A DNA stretch of 64,000 bases, from the NCBI RefSeq assembly GCF_008364555.1, contig NZ_VTUC01000001.1, positions 395,754 through 459,753 of the forward strand. The letters are read 5' to 3'. The stretch comes from Enterobacter vonholyi (lineage in GTDB: Bacteria; Pseudomonadota; Gammaproteobacteria; Enterobacterales; Enterobacteriaceae). The notes below the pieces were generated by a model, which saw nothing but the letters and a program-made list of their open reading frames with translations, ran no database searches and had not been told where the DNA came from. Shown here in pieces: positions 46,031 to 57,232 of the stretch (its first letter is position 1; every line of letters begins with the position of its first letter). The position numbers and the translations under genes are program-made.

Positions 46031-47635
46031 TTAACTCACCAGCGCCTGCCCGTCCTTGCGGCTTTCCGTCGCGGCCACGTAGTGTCCTTCCGGCAGGCGG
46101 TAAATTACCTGCGCGCCACCGAAGTTGTAATCCTGAAGCGGATCTTCCACTACGATCTGATGTCCGCGCTCGCGCAGGGCGGCAATCGTGTTGCGATCGA
46201 ACGTCGATTCAACGATCACCTCCCTGCCCTGCACCACGCGCCAGCGCGGGGCGTCGATTGCCGCCTGCGGGTTTTGCCCGTGCAGCATAATGCGCAGCGC
46301 CATCTGCATGTGCCCCTGCGCCTGCATCGGGCCGCCCATCACGCCGAAGGACATCAGCGGCTGGCCGTTGCCGTCCATCGCAAAGCCCGGAATGATGGTG
46401 TGGAACGGGCGCTTGCTGCCCGCCAGCGCGTTCGGGTGACTGGGATCAAGCGAAAAACCACAGCCCCGGTTTTGCAGGCTGATGCCGGTGTCAGGCACCA
46501 CGATGCCTGATCCAAAGCCCATATAGTTGGACTGAATAAACGAGACCATCATTCCGCTGGCGTCCGCGCTGCTGATGTAGACCGTGCCGCTCTGGGTCGG
46601 GGAACCGTAGACAAAATCGGACGCCTTGTCATGATCGATAAGCGCCGCGCGTGACTTCAGATAATGGTCGCTCAGCAGCTCTTTCGCCGCGAACGCCATA
46701 TGGTCTTCATCCGCCACGTAGCGGTCGAGATCCGCCAGCGCCAGCTTCATCGCCTCAATGGACAGGTGCAGGGACTGCACGGAATCCGGATGATGCTTCT
46801 CAATGCCGCACTGTTCCAGAATGCCGAGCGCAATCAGCGTGGCGATCCCCTGACCGTTAGGCGGGAGCTCCTGCACCGAACCACCCGCGAAGTCCCGCGA
46901 TAGCAGTTCTACCCAGTCCACGCGATGGCTCGCCATATCCTCAGCCGTCAGGTGCGCGCCATGTTCTTTGGCGAAGGCAGCAATTTTCTGCGCCAGCTCG
47001 CCGCGGTAAAAGGCTTCGCCGTTGGTGCGGGCGATCAGCTCCAGCGAGTTCGCCTGCGCCGGGTTACGGAAGATTTCCCCCACGCGCGGGGCGCGGCCTT
47101 CCGGCGCGAAGCAGGCGCTGAAGCCCGGCTGATCTTTCAGCTTGCTATAGCCGCGCTGCCAGAGATGGCCAATCAGCGGGGAAACCGGGAAACCGTTGCG
47201 CGCGTAGTCAATGGCGGGCTGCGCCAGCGTGGTCAGCGGCAGCGTGCCGAAGCGTTCCGCCAGCGCGACCCAGCCGGATACCGCCCCCGGCACGGTCACC
47301 GCGTCCCAGCCGATTTCCGGCACCGCGGTTTTACCGGCAAACAGATCCGCATGCCAGCTCGCAGGCGAACGACCGGACGCGTTCAGGCCGTGCAGCTTTT
47401 CGCCGTCCCAGACGATGGCAAAGGCGTCGCTGCCGATCCCGTTACCAGTCGGCTCTACTACCGTCAGCGCCATCGCGGTGGCAATGGCCGCATCAACGGC
47501 GTTGCCGCCCAGCTGCAGCATCTTCATCCCCGCCTGCGCCGCCAGGGGTTGCGACGTGGCAACAGCATTATGGCCCATCATCGGCGGGCGGCGTGAAGCG
47601 TAACCGGACGTAAAATCAAGCGCTTTGGTCATCAT
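46031..47635 (-). CDS. Gamma-glutamyltransferase family hydrolase (YwrD-like, cytoplasmic)
   Basis: 534 residues, Ntn-hydrolase fold, self-cleaving into large and small subunits. N-terminal ATSQPLAAQAGMKMLQLGGN and DAAIATAMALTVVEPTGNGI are family landmarks; the likely nucleophile Thr is in QSGTVYISSAD (about 351), followed by SFIQSNYMGFGSG. Unlike E. coli Ggt there is no signal peptide, so it acts inside the cell. Last gene of an operon with an oligopeptide-type ABC importer, six bases after the permease stop; together they probably import and hydrolyse gamma-glutamyl peptides. Confidence 0.88.
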   Translation of the reverse strand: MMTKALDFTSGYASRRPPMMGHNAVATSQPLAAQAGMKMLQLGGNAVDAAIATAMALTVVEPTGNGIGSDAFAIVWDGEKLHGLNASGRSPASWHADLFAGKTAVPEIGWDAVTVPGAVSGWVALAERFGTLPLTTLAQPAIDYARNGFPVSPLIGHLWQRGYSKLKDQPGFSACFAPEGRAPRVGEIFRNPAQANSLELIARTNGEAFYRGELAQKIAAFAKEHGAHLTAEDMASHRVDWVELLSRDFAGGSVQELPPNGQGIATLIALGILEQCGIEKHHPDSVQSLHLSIEAMKLALADLDRYVADEDHMAFAAKELLSDHYLKSRAALIDHDKASDFVYGSPTQSGTVYISSADASGMMVSFIQSNYMGFGSGIVVPDTGISLQNRGCGFSLDPSHPNALAGSKRPFHTIIPGFAMDGNGQPLMSFGVMGGPMQAQGHMQMALRIMLHGQNPQAAIDAPRWRVVQGREVIVESTFDRNTIAALRERGHQIVVEDPLQDYNFGGAQVIYRLPEGHYVAATESRKDGQALVS

Positions 47636-47641
47636 GACTCC

Positions 47642-48517
47642 TTAGTCGTGGCGCGGATCGAGCGCATCGCGCAGCCCGTCGCCAAGTAAATTAAAGCCCT
47701 GCACGGCAAGGAAAATCGCCACGCCGGGGAAAACGGACATCCACGGCGCCTGCTCAAGGAAACCTTTCGCGGTATTGAGCATGGACCCCCAGGACGGATT
47801 GGGTGGCTGCTGCCCCAGCCCTAAAAACGACAGGCTGGCTTCGGCGATAATCGCTGAGGCAATCGCCAGCGTGGCCTGCACCAGGATCGGCGACATCACG
47901 TTGGGCAGGACGTATTTGATGATGATCCAGCGATCCGGCAGGCCAATCGCCCGCGCGCCGTCGATATACTCTTCGTTGCGAATAGCGATCACCTGACCGC
48001 GCGTAAGGCGGGCGAAGATCGGCATCGCCGAAAGACCGATGGCGATCATGGCGTTCGTCAGGCTCGGGCCCAAAAACGCCCCCAGCGCGATCGCCATGAT
48101 CAGGAACGGACACGCCAGCAGCGCCTCGATAAACCGCGAGATCACGCCGTCCCACATCTTCTGGAAGTAGCCCGCCACCAGCCCCAGCGGCACGCCGATA
48201 ACCACCGCGATAACGACCGACATACAGCCCGCCATCAGCGAGGTGCGAGCCCCCCAGATAATGCGGGATAGAATGTCGCGCCCCAGCTCGTCGGTGCCGA
48301 ACCAGTACATCGCCGACGGCGCTTTGCGCACCGCCAGGAAGTTAGCTTTAACCGGATCGAACGGGGCGATCCACGGCGCCAGCAGCGCCACCAGCACAAA
48401 GAAACCCACCACCACCGCACCGATCACCGCGCTTTTATTGCCGAGGAATTTCTTCAGCACCCGGTTTTGCGCCCGCGGCAGCGCGGGCACAACGGTTTGC
48501 GTCGTCAGTTCCGCCAT
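47642..48517 (-). CDS. Peptide ABC transporter permease (DppC/OppC type)
   Basis: 291 residues, about six spans, with the N-terminal OppC extension and the ATPase-coupling EAA loop (DGARAIGLPDRWIIIKYVLP). Pairs with the DppB-type permease two bases upstream. Confidence 0.92.
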   Translation of the reverse strand: MAELTTQTVVPALPRAQNRVLKKFLGNKSAVIGAVVVGFFVLVALLAPWIAPFDPVKANFLAVRKAPSAMYWFGTDELGRDILSRIIWGARTSLMAGCMSVVIAVVIGVPLGLVAGYFQKMWDGVISRFIEALLACPFLIMAIALGAFLGPSLTNAMIAIGLSAMPIFARLTRGQVIAIRNEEYIDGARAIGLPDRWIIIKYVLPNVMSPILVQATLAIASAIIAEASLSFLGLGQQPPNPSWGSMLNTAKGFLEQAPWMSVFPGVAIFLAVQGFNLLGDGLRDALDPRHD

Positions 48518-48519
48518 GG

Positions 48520-49461
48520 TTACCCTCGCATTTTCGGATTGATAAGGACGTAGAGCACGTCCGCCAGCAGGTTGAGCATCAGGAAGCCGATTGCCACAAT
48601 CAGCACCACGCCCTGCACCACCGCGTAGTCACGGTTGAAAACCGAGTCAACGATCATCTTGCCGAAGCCCGGAATGGTGAAAACCTGCTCGGTCAGCACC
48701 GCGCCGCCCAGCAGCTCGCCGAACAGCAGCGTGGTGAGGGTGATTACCGGCACCAGCGCGTTGCGAAAGGCGTGCTTCAGGATCACCGCTTTCGGCAGTA
48801 GCCCTTTCGCCCGCGCGGTGCGGATATAGTCCGCCTTCAGCACGGCAATCATCGAGGCGCGGGTGTGGCGCATCAGCGTTGCCGCGAGACCCGTTCCGAG
48901 CACGGATGCGGGGAGCAGCAGCGTGCGCAGGTTCTGGAGCGGATCTTCACTGAACGGCACATAGCCGGACGCGGGGAGCCACTGCAGGTTTACCGAAAAG
49001 ACCAGAATCAACAGGATCCCCAGCCAGAAGTGCGGGATCGAGATCCCCGAGATCGCCACGAAGTTCGCCCCGTGATCGACCCAGCTGTTTTTGTTCACCG
49101 CCGCGAGGATCCCCATGCTGATGCCAAACACCAGCGCGATAATCATCGCCAGCAGCGACAGCTCCAGCGTGACCGGCAGCTTGCTGGCGATAAGCTCGGT
49201 CACCGGCTCGTGCGTGCGCAAGGAAACGCCCAGATCGCCCTGCAGCGCCCGCGTCAGCCAGTGGAAATACTGAACCGGGATCGGCGCATCCAGGTTCAGC
49301 TCCGCGCGCAGCTGGGCGATGACCGCCGGATCGCGCTCCTCACCGGCCATTGCAATCAGCGGGTCGCCGGGCAGCAGCTTTTGCAGCCCGAACACCATCA
49401 TGCTCACCAGCAGTAGCGTCGGAATAGCCAGCAGCAGACGTTTGCAAATCAGTTCCAGCAT
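48520..49461 (-). CDS. Peptide ABC transporter permease (DppB/OppB type)
   Basis: 313 residues, six spans, EAA loop (TARAKGLLPKAVILKHAFRN) and the DppB-like C-terminus YVLINPKMRG. Inner-membrane half of the importer encoded by this operon. Confidence 0.92.
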   Translation of the reverse strand: MLELICKRLLLAIPTLLLVSMMVFGLQKLLPGDPLIAMAGEERDPAVIAQLRAELNLDAPIPVQYFHWLTRALQGDLGVSLRTHEPVTELIASKLPVTLELSLLAMIIALVFGISMGILAAVNKNSWVDHGANFVAISGISIPHFWLGILLILVFSVNLQWLPASGYVPFSEDPLQNLRTLLLPASVLGTGLAATLMRHTRASMIAVLKADYIRTARAKGLLPKAVILKHAFRNALVPVITLTTLLFGELLGGAVLTEQVFTIPGFGKMIVDSVFNRDYAVVQGVVLIVAIGFLMLNLLADVLYVLINPKMRG

Positions 49462-49479
49462 GGGTTCTCCTCAGGACGT

Positions 49480-50994
49480 TTATTTCGCCAGCGTCAAACC
49501 CGCCAGACGCACGATGCCGTCCGGGTATGGCTTAAAGCCCTGCACGCTTTTGTTCAGGCCAAAAATACGCGGCTCGAAATAGAGATAGGCAATCGGCATA
49601 TCCGTTTGCAGCTGCTTCACCACCTTGTCGTACAGCGGCTGGCGCGCGGCCTGGTCGGTGCTCTGGCGCGCCTGGATCAGCCACTCATCGACCTGCGCGT
49701 TGCTGTAGCGGCCATCGTTAAGCGTGCCTTTGCTGTTGATAAAGCCGTAGATGCTGCCGTCCGGGTCCGGGCGCCCCGACCAGCCGGAGAAGCTCAGTTG
49801 ATAATCCCCGCTCTGCTGGCGGTCGAGCAGCGTGGCGAATTCGGTCATCTGCAGGTTCAGATTAAAGCCCGCCTCGGCGACCATCGCCTGCAGCACCTGC
49901 CCCACCTGCTGCGAGGTTGGGTTGTTCGGCACCAGCAGGTTGACGGTCAGCGGCGCGGTGACGCCTGCCGCTTTGAGCAGGGCTTTGGCTTTATCGACGT
50001 CACGCGGCGGGACCGGCAGGTTGACGTGATACGGACTCACCGTGGAAAACGCCTGGTTGGCTGGCGTATACAGCCCTTCAAAGACCACCTGGTTTAACGC
50101 ATCGCGGTCGATAGCCTGCGAGAAGGCTTCACGCACGCGGGCGTCCTTGAACGGATCGTTGGCCGGCACCTTGCCGTTGTTGATGTTGAAGGTAATGCCC
50201 TGATAGCCCAGGCCGGTCACCTTCGCCAGCGCCAGCTTGCTGTCGGCTTCGACGGTTTTCACGTCGCTGGCGGCGATGCCTTCGGTCAGGTCGAGATCCC
50301 CCGCGCGCAGGTTCGCCAGACGCACGGAGGCATCAGGGATCGGCAGATAGATAATTTTGTCGAAGTGGTAGGCGTCTTTGTTCCAGTAGTTGTCGAAGCG
50401 GCTCAAAACGATGCGGTCCTGGGACACGCGGCTGTCGAATTTATACGGGCCAGAACAGACAGGATGGGCGGCAAAGTCAGGCTTTTTCGCCGCCTCAGGG
50501 GCCATCATCGCGCCCGCGCGGTCGGTGAGCTGCATCAGCAGCGCGGCATCAGGCGTTTTCAGGTGCAGCGCAATCTGCATCGGGCCGGTGACCTCTACCG
50601 ATTCAACGGAGGAGATCTCGCTTTTACGCAGAGAGCCTTTTAAGGTCAGGGCGCGGTCGAGGTTGTATTTTGCCGCGGCAGCATCGAATTTCTCACCGTC
50701 GTGGAAGGTGACGCCTTCGCGCAGATTGAGCGTCAGGGTTTTACCGTCGTCACTCCACGCCCAGTCTTTGGCCAGACCGGGGACGACCTTCAGGTTTTCA
50801 TCCACGTCCACCAGCCTGTCGCACAGGGAGGCAAAGACGAAGCGGCCATAGTAGGTACGCGCCAGATGCGGGTCGAGCATGTCCGGGTCTGCCCCGAGGC
50901 CAATACGCAGCACGCTTTCAGAATGGGCGGGCAGCGCCGCGCCAAGCAACATAACGCTTCCCAGTACGGTCAAAAGAGAATTACGGATTGTCAT
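49480..50994 (-). CDS. Peptide ABC transporter substrate-binding protein (family 5)
   Basis: 504 residues from ATG 50994 (MTIRNSLLTVLG) with a signal peptide cleaved near ALPAHSES; an ATG two codons earlier overlaps the upstream ATPase stop. DppA/OppA fold: LRIGLGADPDMLDPHLARTY, GPYKFDSR, FSQAIDRDALN. Periplasmic receptor; ligand unknown but linked by the operon to a gamma-glutamyl hydrolase, so gamma-glutamyl peptides or glutathione are plausible. Confidence 0.9.
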   Translation of the reverse strand: MTIRNSLLTVLGSVMLLGAALPAHSESVLRIGLGADPDMLDPHLARTYYGRFVFASLCDRLVDVDENLKVVPGLAKDWAWSDDGKTLTLNLREGVTFHDGEKFDAAAAKYNLDRALTLKGSLRKSEISSVESVEVTGPMQIALHLKTPDAALLMQLTDRAGAMMAPEAAKKPDFAAHPVCSGPYKFDSRVSQDRIVLSRFDNYWNKDAYHFDKIIYLPIPDASVRLANLRAGDLDLTEGIAASDVKTVEADSKLALAKVTGLGYQGITFNINNGKVPANDPFKDARVREAFSQAIDRDALNQVVFEGLYTPANQAFSTVSPYHVNLPVPPRDVDKAKALLKAAGVTAPLTVNLLVPNNPTSQQVGQVLQAMVAEAGFNLNLQMTEFATLLDRQQSGDYQLSFSGWSGRPDPDGSIYGFINSKGTLNDGRYSNAQVDEWLIQARQSTDQAARQPLYDKVVKQLQTDMPIAYLYFEPRIFGLNKSVQGFKPYPDGIVRLAGLTLAK

Positions 50995-50996
50995 TA

Positions 50997-52075
<1,079 letters not shown>

Positions 52076-52079
<4 letters not shown>

Positions 52080-53089
52080 GCGGTCTCTCCCAGGGCAATG
52101 TGATGTTCGAGCGGCACGCGGAAGCAGGCGACCCGATGGCCCGCGCCGAGCGTGGTGAGCTGCGGTTTTTCATCATGGCAGCGCGACTGCGCAAACGGGC
52201 AGCGCGTCGCAAAACGGCAGCCTTGCGGCATGGATTCCGGGAGCGGGACCGCGCCGGGAATGGTGGAGAGTTGGCCCTTGCGTGCGCCAAGGGAGGGAAT
52301 CGAGCCCATCAGGCCGATGGTGTAAGGGTGCTGCGGATCGGCAAATATCGCCTCCACGCTTCCCTGCTCTACCACCTGTCCGGCATACATCACCGCTACC
52401 TGCTGGGCGACTTCTGCCACCACGCCCAAATCGTGGGTGATCATCAGTACCGCCGTGCCGGTTTCTTCTTTTAAGGTGTTGAGCAAGGCGAGGATTTGCG
52501 CCTGGATGGTGACGTCGAGCGCAGTGGTCGGTTCGTCGGCAATCAGCAGTTTGGGGTGGTTAATCAGCGCCATTGCAATCATCACCCGCTGGCGCATGCC
52601 GCCGGAAAGCTGGTGAGGATAAGCCTTGAGGCGCATCTCTGCCGCCGGGATCTGCACTTTCTCGAGGATCTGCAGCGCGACCTTCATCGCCTCTGCGCGC
52701 GAGACGTTCTGGTGTCGCATAACCGCTTCGCTCAGCTGATCCCCCAGCGTAAATGCCGGATTGAGCGAGGTCATCGGCTCCTGAAAAACCATCGCCAGCT
52801 CGCTCCCGCGCAGGTCGGCATATTCCCGCGGCGAGAGCTTGCGCAGATCGTGGCGGCGAAACAGCATCTCCCCGCTGACGATCTGTGCGCTGGCAGGCAG
52901 TAACCCCATCAGCGCCAGTGAGGTGATACTTTTCCCGCAGCCGGACTCTCCCACCAGCGCCAGCGTTTCGCCCGCCCTGACGGTCAATGAGATACCGTCA
53001 AGCACGCTAACCGGCGAGCCCGCGAACGTAACGTTGAGGTTTTGGACTTGCAGTACGGGCGTGGCGTCCTTAAAGGGGATTGTCGTCAT
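52076..53089 (-). CDS. Peptide ABC transporter ATPase (OppD/DppD type)
   Basis: 337 residues: Walker [12 protein letters not shown], signature [12 protein letters not shown], Walker [13 protein letters not shown]-terminal [13 protein letters not shown]. First structural gene of the operon, overlapping the regulator gene by 4 bases. Confidence 0.93.
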
Positions 53090-53805
53090 GGCGTGAAGTC
53101 GTCCTCAAGGTGGATCGCCTGAATCAGGGCGGTTTGCAGGCTGAGCAGGTGTTCGCGCATGGCGGCCGCGGCTTCATTAGGCTGGCGATGGATAATCGCA
53201 GACATGATCTTATGGTGGTGGTCGTTATAGCTGTCGACACGTTCGGGGGTGCGGGCTAATTCACGCAGATGCTGCCAGCTCGGCTCGCGCCGTACGGCAT
53301 CAATGGCATCAAACAGGCCGAGCATCAGACGGTTGCCCGCAGCCTCGGCAATCGCCCGGTGAAAAGCGCTGTCCCAGAGTTCGTTGAGATCGCGGTCGTC
53401 CGGGCTGACCTTGTCGATGCGTTCCAGCATGCGCTGCATGAGCGCGAGGTTTTCCCTGGTGGCACGCAGTGCCGCAAGCCGGGCTAAGCCGGGTTCGAGC
53501 TGTAGACGAGCTTCCATCACTTCCAGAAGATTGGTCTGCTGAACCAATCCCTGAAGGGCCAGCGGTTCAACAGGTGCCGCCGGGCCAATAAAGGTCCCTT
53601 TGCCCTGCTTACGCCAGATGCGCCCCTCTTCTTCCAGCACATCCAGCGCACGACGCACTTCACGTCGTCCTACGCCGAGTGTGTCCGACAGCTCACGTTC
53701 CGTGGGCAGCGGTATGCCTGGTGTTGACTCGTGCTGGTTGATAAGCCCGCGCAACTGCTCAAGCGCGGTGCTGGAATTGGCCAGAAACCGTGACGGTTTT
53801 TCCAT
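53086..53805 (-). CDS. GntR-family regulator (FadR/FCD subfamily)
   Basis: 239 residues: an N-terminal winged helix (LPTERELSDTLGVGRREVRR, about 36-55) and an all-helical FCD ligand domain (ARLQLEPGLARLAALRAT, DSAFHRAIAEAAGNRL, DHHHKIMSAI) with metal-binding His residues. First gene of the peptide-import operon, so probably its autoregulated repressor. Confidence 0.92.
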   Translation of the reverse strand: MEKPSRFLANSSTALEQLRGLINQHESTPGIPLPTERELSDTLGVGRREVRRALDVLEEEGRIWRKQGKGTFIGPAAPVEPLALQGLVQQTNLLEVMEARLQLEPGLARLAALRATRENLALMQRMLERIDKVSPDDRDLNELWDSAFHRAIAEAAGNRLMLGLFDAIDAVRREPSWQHLRELARTPERVDSYNDHHHKIMSAIIHRQPNEAAAAMREHLLSLQTALIQAIHLEDDFTP

Positions 53806-54145
53806 ATTGGTTCGCTCGCTTTCATCATGACTTTATTTTTATTAACGATAAGTTATTGATATGGAATGACGCTTATCGTGCTAATGATTAAGCAATAAAC
53901 AAACCAATACTGAATTGGTTCGGTCTTTTTTTGGGGCGCGGGAGATAACCAAATGATTCTGCGTGAATTATTTTTACAGAAAGACACATTCTGAATGAGG
54001 TCTGAAGAGAGGCGTGGTGGCAAAATGCACAACAACAGTGCAAATAACGCACTACACCTGTGCAATTGTTAATTAATTGCACTATAGACATTAACTTTTT
54101 GTTAACGACAAGAGAGAGGATGAGATTACAGAACGCTGAAACGAC
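53806..54145. other. Regulatory gap upstream of the GntR operon
   Basis: 340 bp without a credible gene. It holds the operon promoter and small dyads (AACCAAT/ATTGGTT near 53900-53920; TTGTTAATTAATTGCACT near 54065) that could be operators. I see nothing else. Confidence 0.4.
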
Positions 54146-54177
54146 GAAGGCCTGAATCATTGCTGATTCAGGCCTTC
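54146..54177 (-). terminator. aspV terminator
   Basis: Perfect 14-bp stem GAAGGCCTGAATCA / TGATTCAGGCCTTC, four-base loop, 8 bases after the tRNA CCA end. Confidence 0.75.
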
Positions 54178-54184
54178 TGAATAG

Positions 54185-54261
54185 TGGCGGAACGGACGGG
54201 ACTCGAACCCGCGACCCCCTGCGTGACAGGCAGGTATTCTAACCGACTGAACTACCGCTCC
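54185..54261 (-). tRNA. aspV: tRNA-Asp (GUC anticodon)
   Basis: 77-nt cloverleaf with encoded CCA and anticodon GTC (loop CTGTCAC). Identical to the copy at 63615-63691. Next to dnaQ as in E. coli. Confidence 0.97.
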
Positions 54262-54393
54262 ACTGTTCCCGTTTGGGGAACGAGGCGCATATTACGGTGC
54301 GCCTCCGATCTCGTCAACGCTTTTTCTCGCGTTTTGAATCGTTTGCTGCAAAAATCGCCCAACCGATGATTTTACAGGCATTCCGGCGCTTTT

Positions 54394-55125
54394 TCAGGCA
54401 CGCCACAGACAGCTGCCGCCCTTCTTCTGCACCAGATCAAGACGGGATTCGTGGTTAAGCAACTCTTCATCACTGGCTAAAACAACCCGTAGCCGACTGG
54501 CCTGACGAACAACACGCTGAATGCCCGCTTCACCCTGCGTCTGCTGCGACTCATTTTCCATACTGAACTTCATTGACGTCTGCCCGCCGGTCATCGTCAG
54601 ATAGACATCGGCCAGGATCTGGGCATCGAGCAACGCCCCGTGGAGCGTTCGCTTGGTATTGTCTATCTCGTAGCGCGAGCAGAGTGCATCCAGGCTGTTA
54701 CGCTTGCCGGGGAACATCTTCCTTGCCAGCGCCAGACTGTCTGTTACCTTACAGAAGGTGTTCGTCTTCGGGATATCACGATTAAGCTTGCTGAATTCAT
54801 AGTCCATAAAGCCGATATCGAACGAGGCGTTATGGATGACAAGCTCAGCGCCCTTGATGTATTCCAGGAACTCGTCAGCCACATCCGCAAACGTCGGCTT
54901 ATCCAGCAAGAACTCATCGGCAATCCCGTGAACGCCGAACGCTTCGGGGTCCACCAGCCGATCGGGCTTGAGGTAAACGTGGAAGTTGTTCCCCGTTAGA
55001 CGACGGTTCACCACTTCAACGGCGCCGATCTCGATGATCTTATGCCCTTCGTAGTGCGCGCCGATCTGGTTCATACCGGTGGTTTCGGTATCGAGGACGA
55101 TCTGGCGAGTAATTGCAGTGCTCAT
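54394..55125 (-). CDS. dnaQ: DNA polymerase III epsilon subunit (proofreading exonuclease)
   Basis: 243 residues from ATG 55125 (MSTAITRQIVLDTETTGMN), the E. coli start. DEDDh exonuclease: Asp12 and Glu14 in LDTETTG, ExoII HNASFDIGFMD, ExoIII with HGALLDAQ; C-terminal tail binds the alpha subunit. Divergent from rnhA over about 64 bp, so the promoters overlap. Confidence 0.97.
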   Translation of the reverse strand: MSTAITRQIVLDTETTGMNQIGAHYEGHKIIEIGAVEVVNRRLTGNNFHVYLKPDRLVDPEAFGVHGIADEFLLDKPTFADVADEFLEYIKGAELVIHNASFDIGFMDYEFSKLNRDIPKTNTFCKVTDSLALARKMFPGKRNSLDALCSRYEIDNTKRTLHGALLDAQILADVYLTMTGGQTSMKFSMENESQQTQGEAGIQRVVRQASRLRVVLASDEELLNHESRLDLVQKKGGSCLWRA

Positions 55126-55189
55126 AGCGGTCATTTATGTCAGACTTATCGTTTAACTGAACGTTTCGAATACAGGAAGTCTACCAGAG

Positions 55190-55657
55190 ATGCGTAAACA
55201 GGTAGAAATTTTCACCGATGGATCTTGTCTCGGTAACCCAGGGCCCGGCGGCTACGGCGCGATTATGCGCTATCGCCAGCACGAAAAAACCTTTAGTGAA
55301 GGCTATTTTCTGACCACCAACAACCGGATGGAGTTGATGGCGGCCATCGTGGCGCTGGAGGCATTAAAAGAACATTGTGACGTGGTGTTAAGTACCGACA
55401 GTCAGTACGTGCGTCAGGGGATCACCCAGTGGATCCATAACTGAAAAAAACGCGGCTGAAAAACCGCCGATAAGAAACCGGTCAAGAACGTCGATCTCTG
55501 GAAACGTCTTGATGCTGCGCTGGGTCAGCACCAGATTAAATGGGAGTGGGTTAAAGGCCACGCAGGCCACCCGGAAAACGAACGCTGCGACGAACTGGCG
55601 CGTGCTGCGGCATCCAATCCTGCACATGAAGATGCAGGCTATCAGCCTGACGTCTAA
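55190..55657 (+). pseudogene. rnhA: RNase HI with two in-frame TGA codons
   Basis: The frame is E. coli RNase HI-like across its full 155 codons with no indel, but TGA stands at codon 85 (55442-55444) and codon 90 (55457-55459), where RNase HI has Trp85 and Trp90. Asp10, Glu48 and Asp70 lie before the stops; His124 and Asp134 after. A product ending at residue 84 lacks the fourth carboxylate and the basic protrusion that grips RNA/DNA hybrids, so it should be inactive. Codons after the stops keep normal RNase HI sequence ([20 protein letters not shown]), so the lesion is recent or an assembly error. It overlaps yafS by 4 bases convergently. Confidence 0.85.
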
Positions 55658-56373
55658 TCGGTTTTTTTATACTGCCGCGTCGCGCCGACGGTCTGGCGGA
55701 TGGGCGTTTTCGATTTGCTTTGCTTCATAGGGTTAAGCGTAAGGGGAATGGTTCGCTTACGCGCGACGATAAACTGCAAACAGCCCAGGGCGGGGAGATG
55801 GGTGCTCAGCACCACGCCACCCTGCCGCGCCCAGGGCAGCACCTGAAAACCACCGTAGCAGAGCACTTCAAAGTTCAGCAGTGACAGCCAGTCGAGCTGG
55901 CGCATCATGGTGAACATCCGGCTGTTGTAAGGTGGATTCCTGCGTAGCACCGGCACCAGCTTACGCAGACCCATTAGGCTTAACGGATTGAATCCGCTAA
56001 GTACCAGCCAGCCGTCATCAATAAGCACGCGATCGGCTTCACGAAGCAGACGATGCGGATCGCTGCACCAGGGCAGCGTGTGAGCGAGTAAACACGCATC
56101 AACGGATTTTTCCGCAAACGGCAGATGCAACGGATCTGCTTTTACCTGAACCGGCGATCCGCCGAGAGAGACGTTGACCTGATGCGAGATAGCGCAGCTT
56201 TCGGTATTGATTTCCGCGCTGAGATTGCCAATCTTAAGCAGGTGAAAGCCATACATTTTCGCTAGCCAGGGCTTCAGCTGTTGTTCTAACGCTTCGCGAT
56301 AATATTCACCCCAGGGCAATTCCGCCCAACGTTCCGGTGCTGCGACAGTCTGAGGTATCCTTGCCGGTTTCAT
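55654..56373 (-). CDS. yafS: Class I SAM-dependent methyltransferase YafS
   Basis: 239 residues from ATG 56373 ([13 protein letters not shown]). Methyltransf_11-type domain: [20 protein letters not shown] and [18 protein letters not shown]; the glycine-rich SAM loop is weak, as in E. coli YafS. Substrate unknown. Divergent from gloB, with start codons 32 bases apart. Confidence 0.9.
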   Translation of the reverse strand: MKPARIPQTVAAPERWAELPWGEYYREALEQQLKPWLAKMYGFHLLKIGNLSAEINTESCAISHQVNVSLGGSPVQVKADPLHLPFAEKSVDACLLAHTLPWCSDPHRLLREADRVLIDDGWLVLSGFNPLSLMGLRKLVPVLRRNPPYNSRMFTMMRQLDWLSLLNFEVLCYGGFQVLPWARQGGVVLSTHLPALGCLQFIVARKRTIPLTLNPMKQSKSKTPIRQTVGATRQYKKTD

Positions 56374-56405
56374 CAAAACACCCGCCACGCTATAAGAGGT
56401 AATGT

Positions 56406-57164
56406 ATGAATCTTATCAGTATTCCAGCGTTTCAGGACAATTACATCTGGGTTTTGGTTGACGACGATCGTCGATGCGTCATTGTGGATCCCGGAGAATC
56501 GGCCCCTGTTCTGCGCGCAATAAAAGAGAACGACTGGCAGCCAGAAGCCATTCTGTTGACGCATCATCATAACGATCACACTGGCGGCGTGCCTGAACTG
56601 CGCGCTCATTTTCCGCATCTTGTGGTTTACGGACCGGCAGAAGCACAAGATAAGGGAATCACGCATGTTGTCGAAGAAGGCGAAAATATCCTCATACGTG
56701 AGTGGGAGTTTTCCGTATTTGCTACCCCGGGTCACACTTTGGGACATCTGTGTTTCTACAGTAAGCCTTATCTTTTTTGCGGCGATACCCTGTTCTCCGG
56801 AGGCTGCGGAAGACTTTTTGAAGGCACGCCAGCGCAAATGTACCAGTCTTTACAGAAGATTAACGCATTGCCCGATGACACCGTTATTTGTTGCGCTCAT
56901 GAGTATACATTAGGAAATATGAAGTTTGCCGTCAGCCTGTTGCCTGAGGATCGGGCGATTCAGGATTATTATCACAAAGTGAAGGAGTTACGTGCAAAAA
57001 ACCAAAAAACACTCCCCGTAATTCTGAAAAACGAGCGCCAAATTAATTTATTTTTACGAACAGATGATACTGATTTAATTAATAAAATTAACCAAGAAAC
57101 AAATTTGCAACAACCAGAACAGCGATTTGCATGGTTAAGGTCAAAGAAAGATAACTTCAGATAA
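56406..57164 (+). CDS. gloB: Hydroxyacylglutathione hydrolase (glyoxalase II)
   Basis: 252 residues, metallo-beta-lactamase fold with [10 protein letters not shown] (about 53-62), HTLGHLCFY and CAHEYTLGN binuclear-metal motifs. Hydrolyses S-lactoylglutathione to lactate and glutathione in methylglyoxal detoxification. Confidence 0.97.
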   Translation: MNLISIPAFQDNYIWVLVDDDRRCVIVDPGESAPVLRAIKENDWQPEAILLTHHHNDHTGGVPELRAHFPHLVVYGPAEAQDKGITHVVEEGENILIREWEFSVFATPGHTLGHLCFYSKPYLFCGDTLFSGGCGRLFEGTPAQMYQSLQKINALPDDTVICCAHEYTLGNMKFAVSLLPEDRAIQDYYHKVKELRAKNQKTLPVILKNERQINLFLRTDDTDLINKINQETNLQQPEQRFAWLRSKKDNFR

Positions 57165-57232
57165 TTGCGGGTTGCCTTTTCAAAATTTCGCCGTTATCAT
57201 CGCTCGTCTTTTAAGCAACTATTGACACACAC

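Noticed and set aside
55190..55657. rnhA TGA codons considered as UGA recoding (Trp or Sec)
   Set aside because: Many genes here use TGA as a stop and there is no SECIS-like stem after either codon; mutation or sequencing error is simpler.
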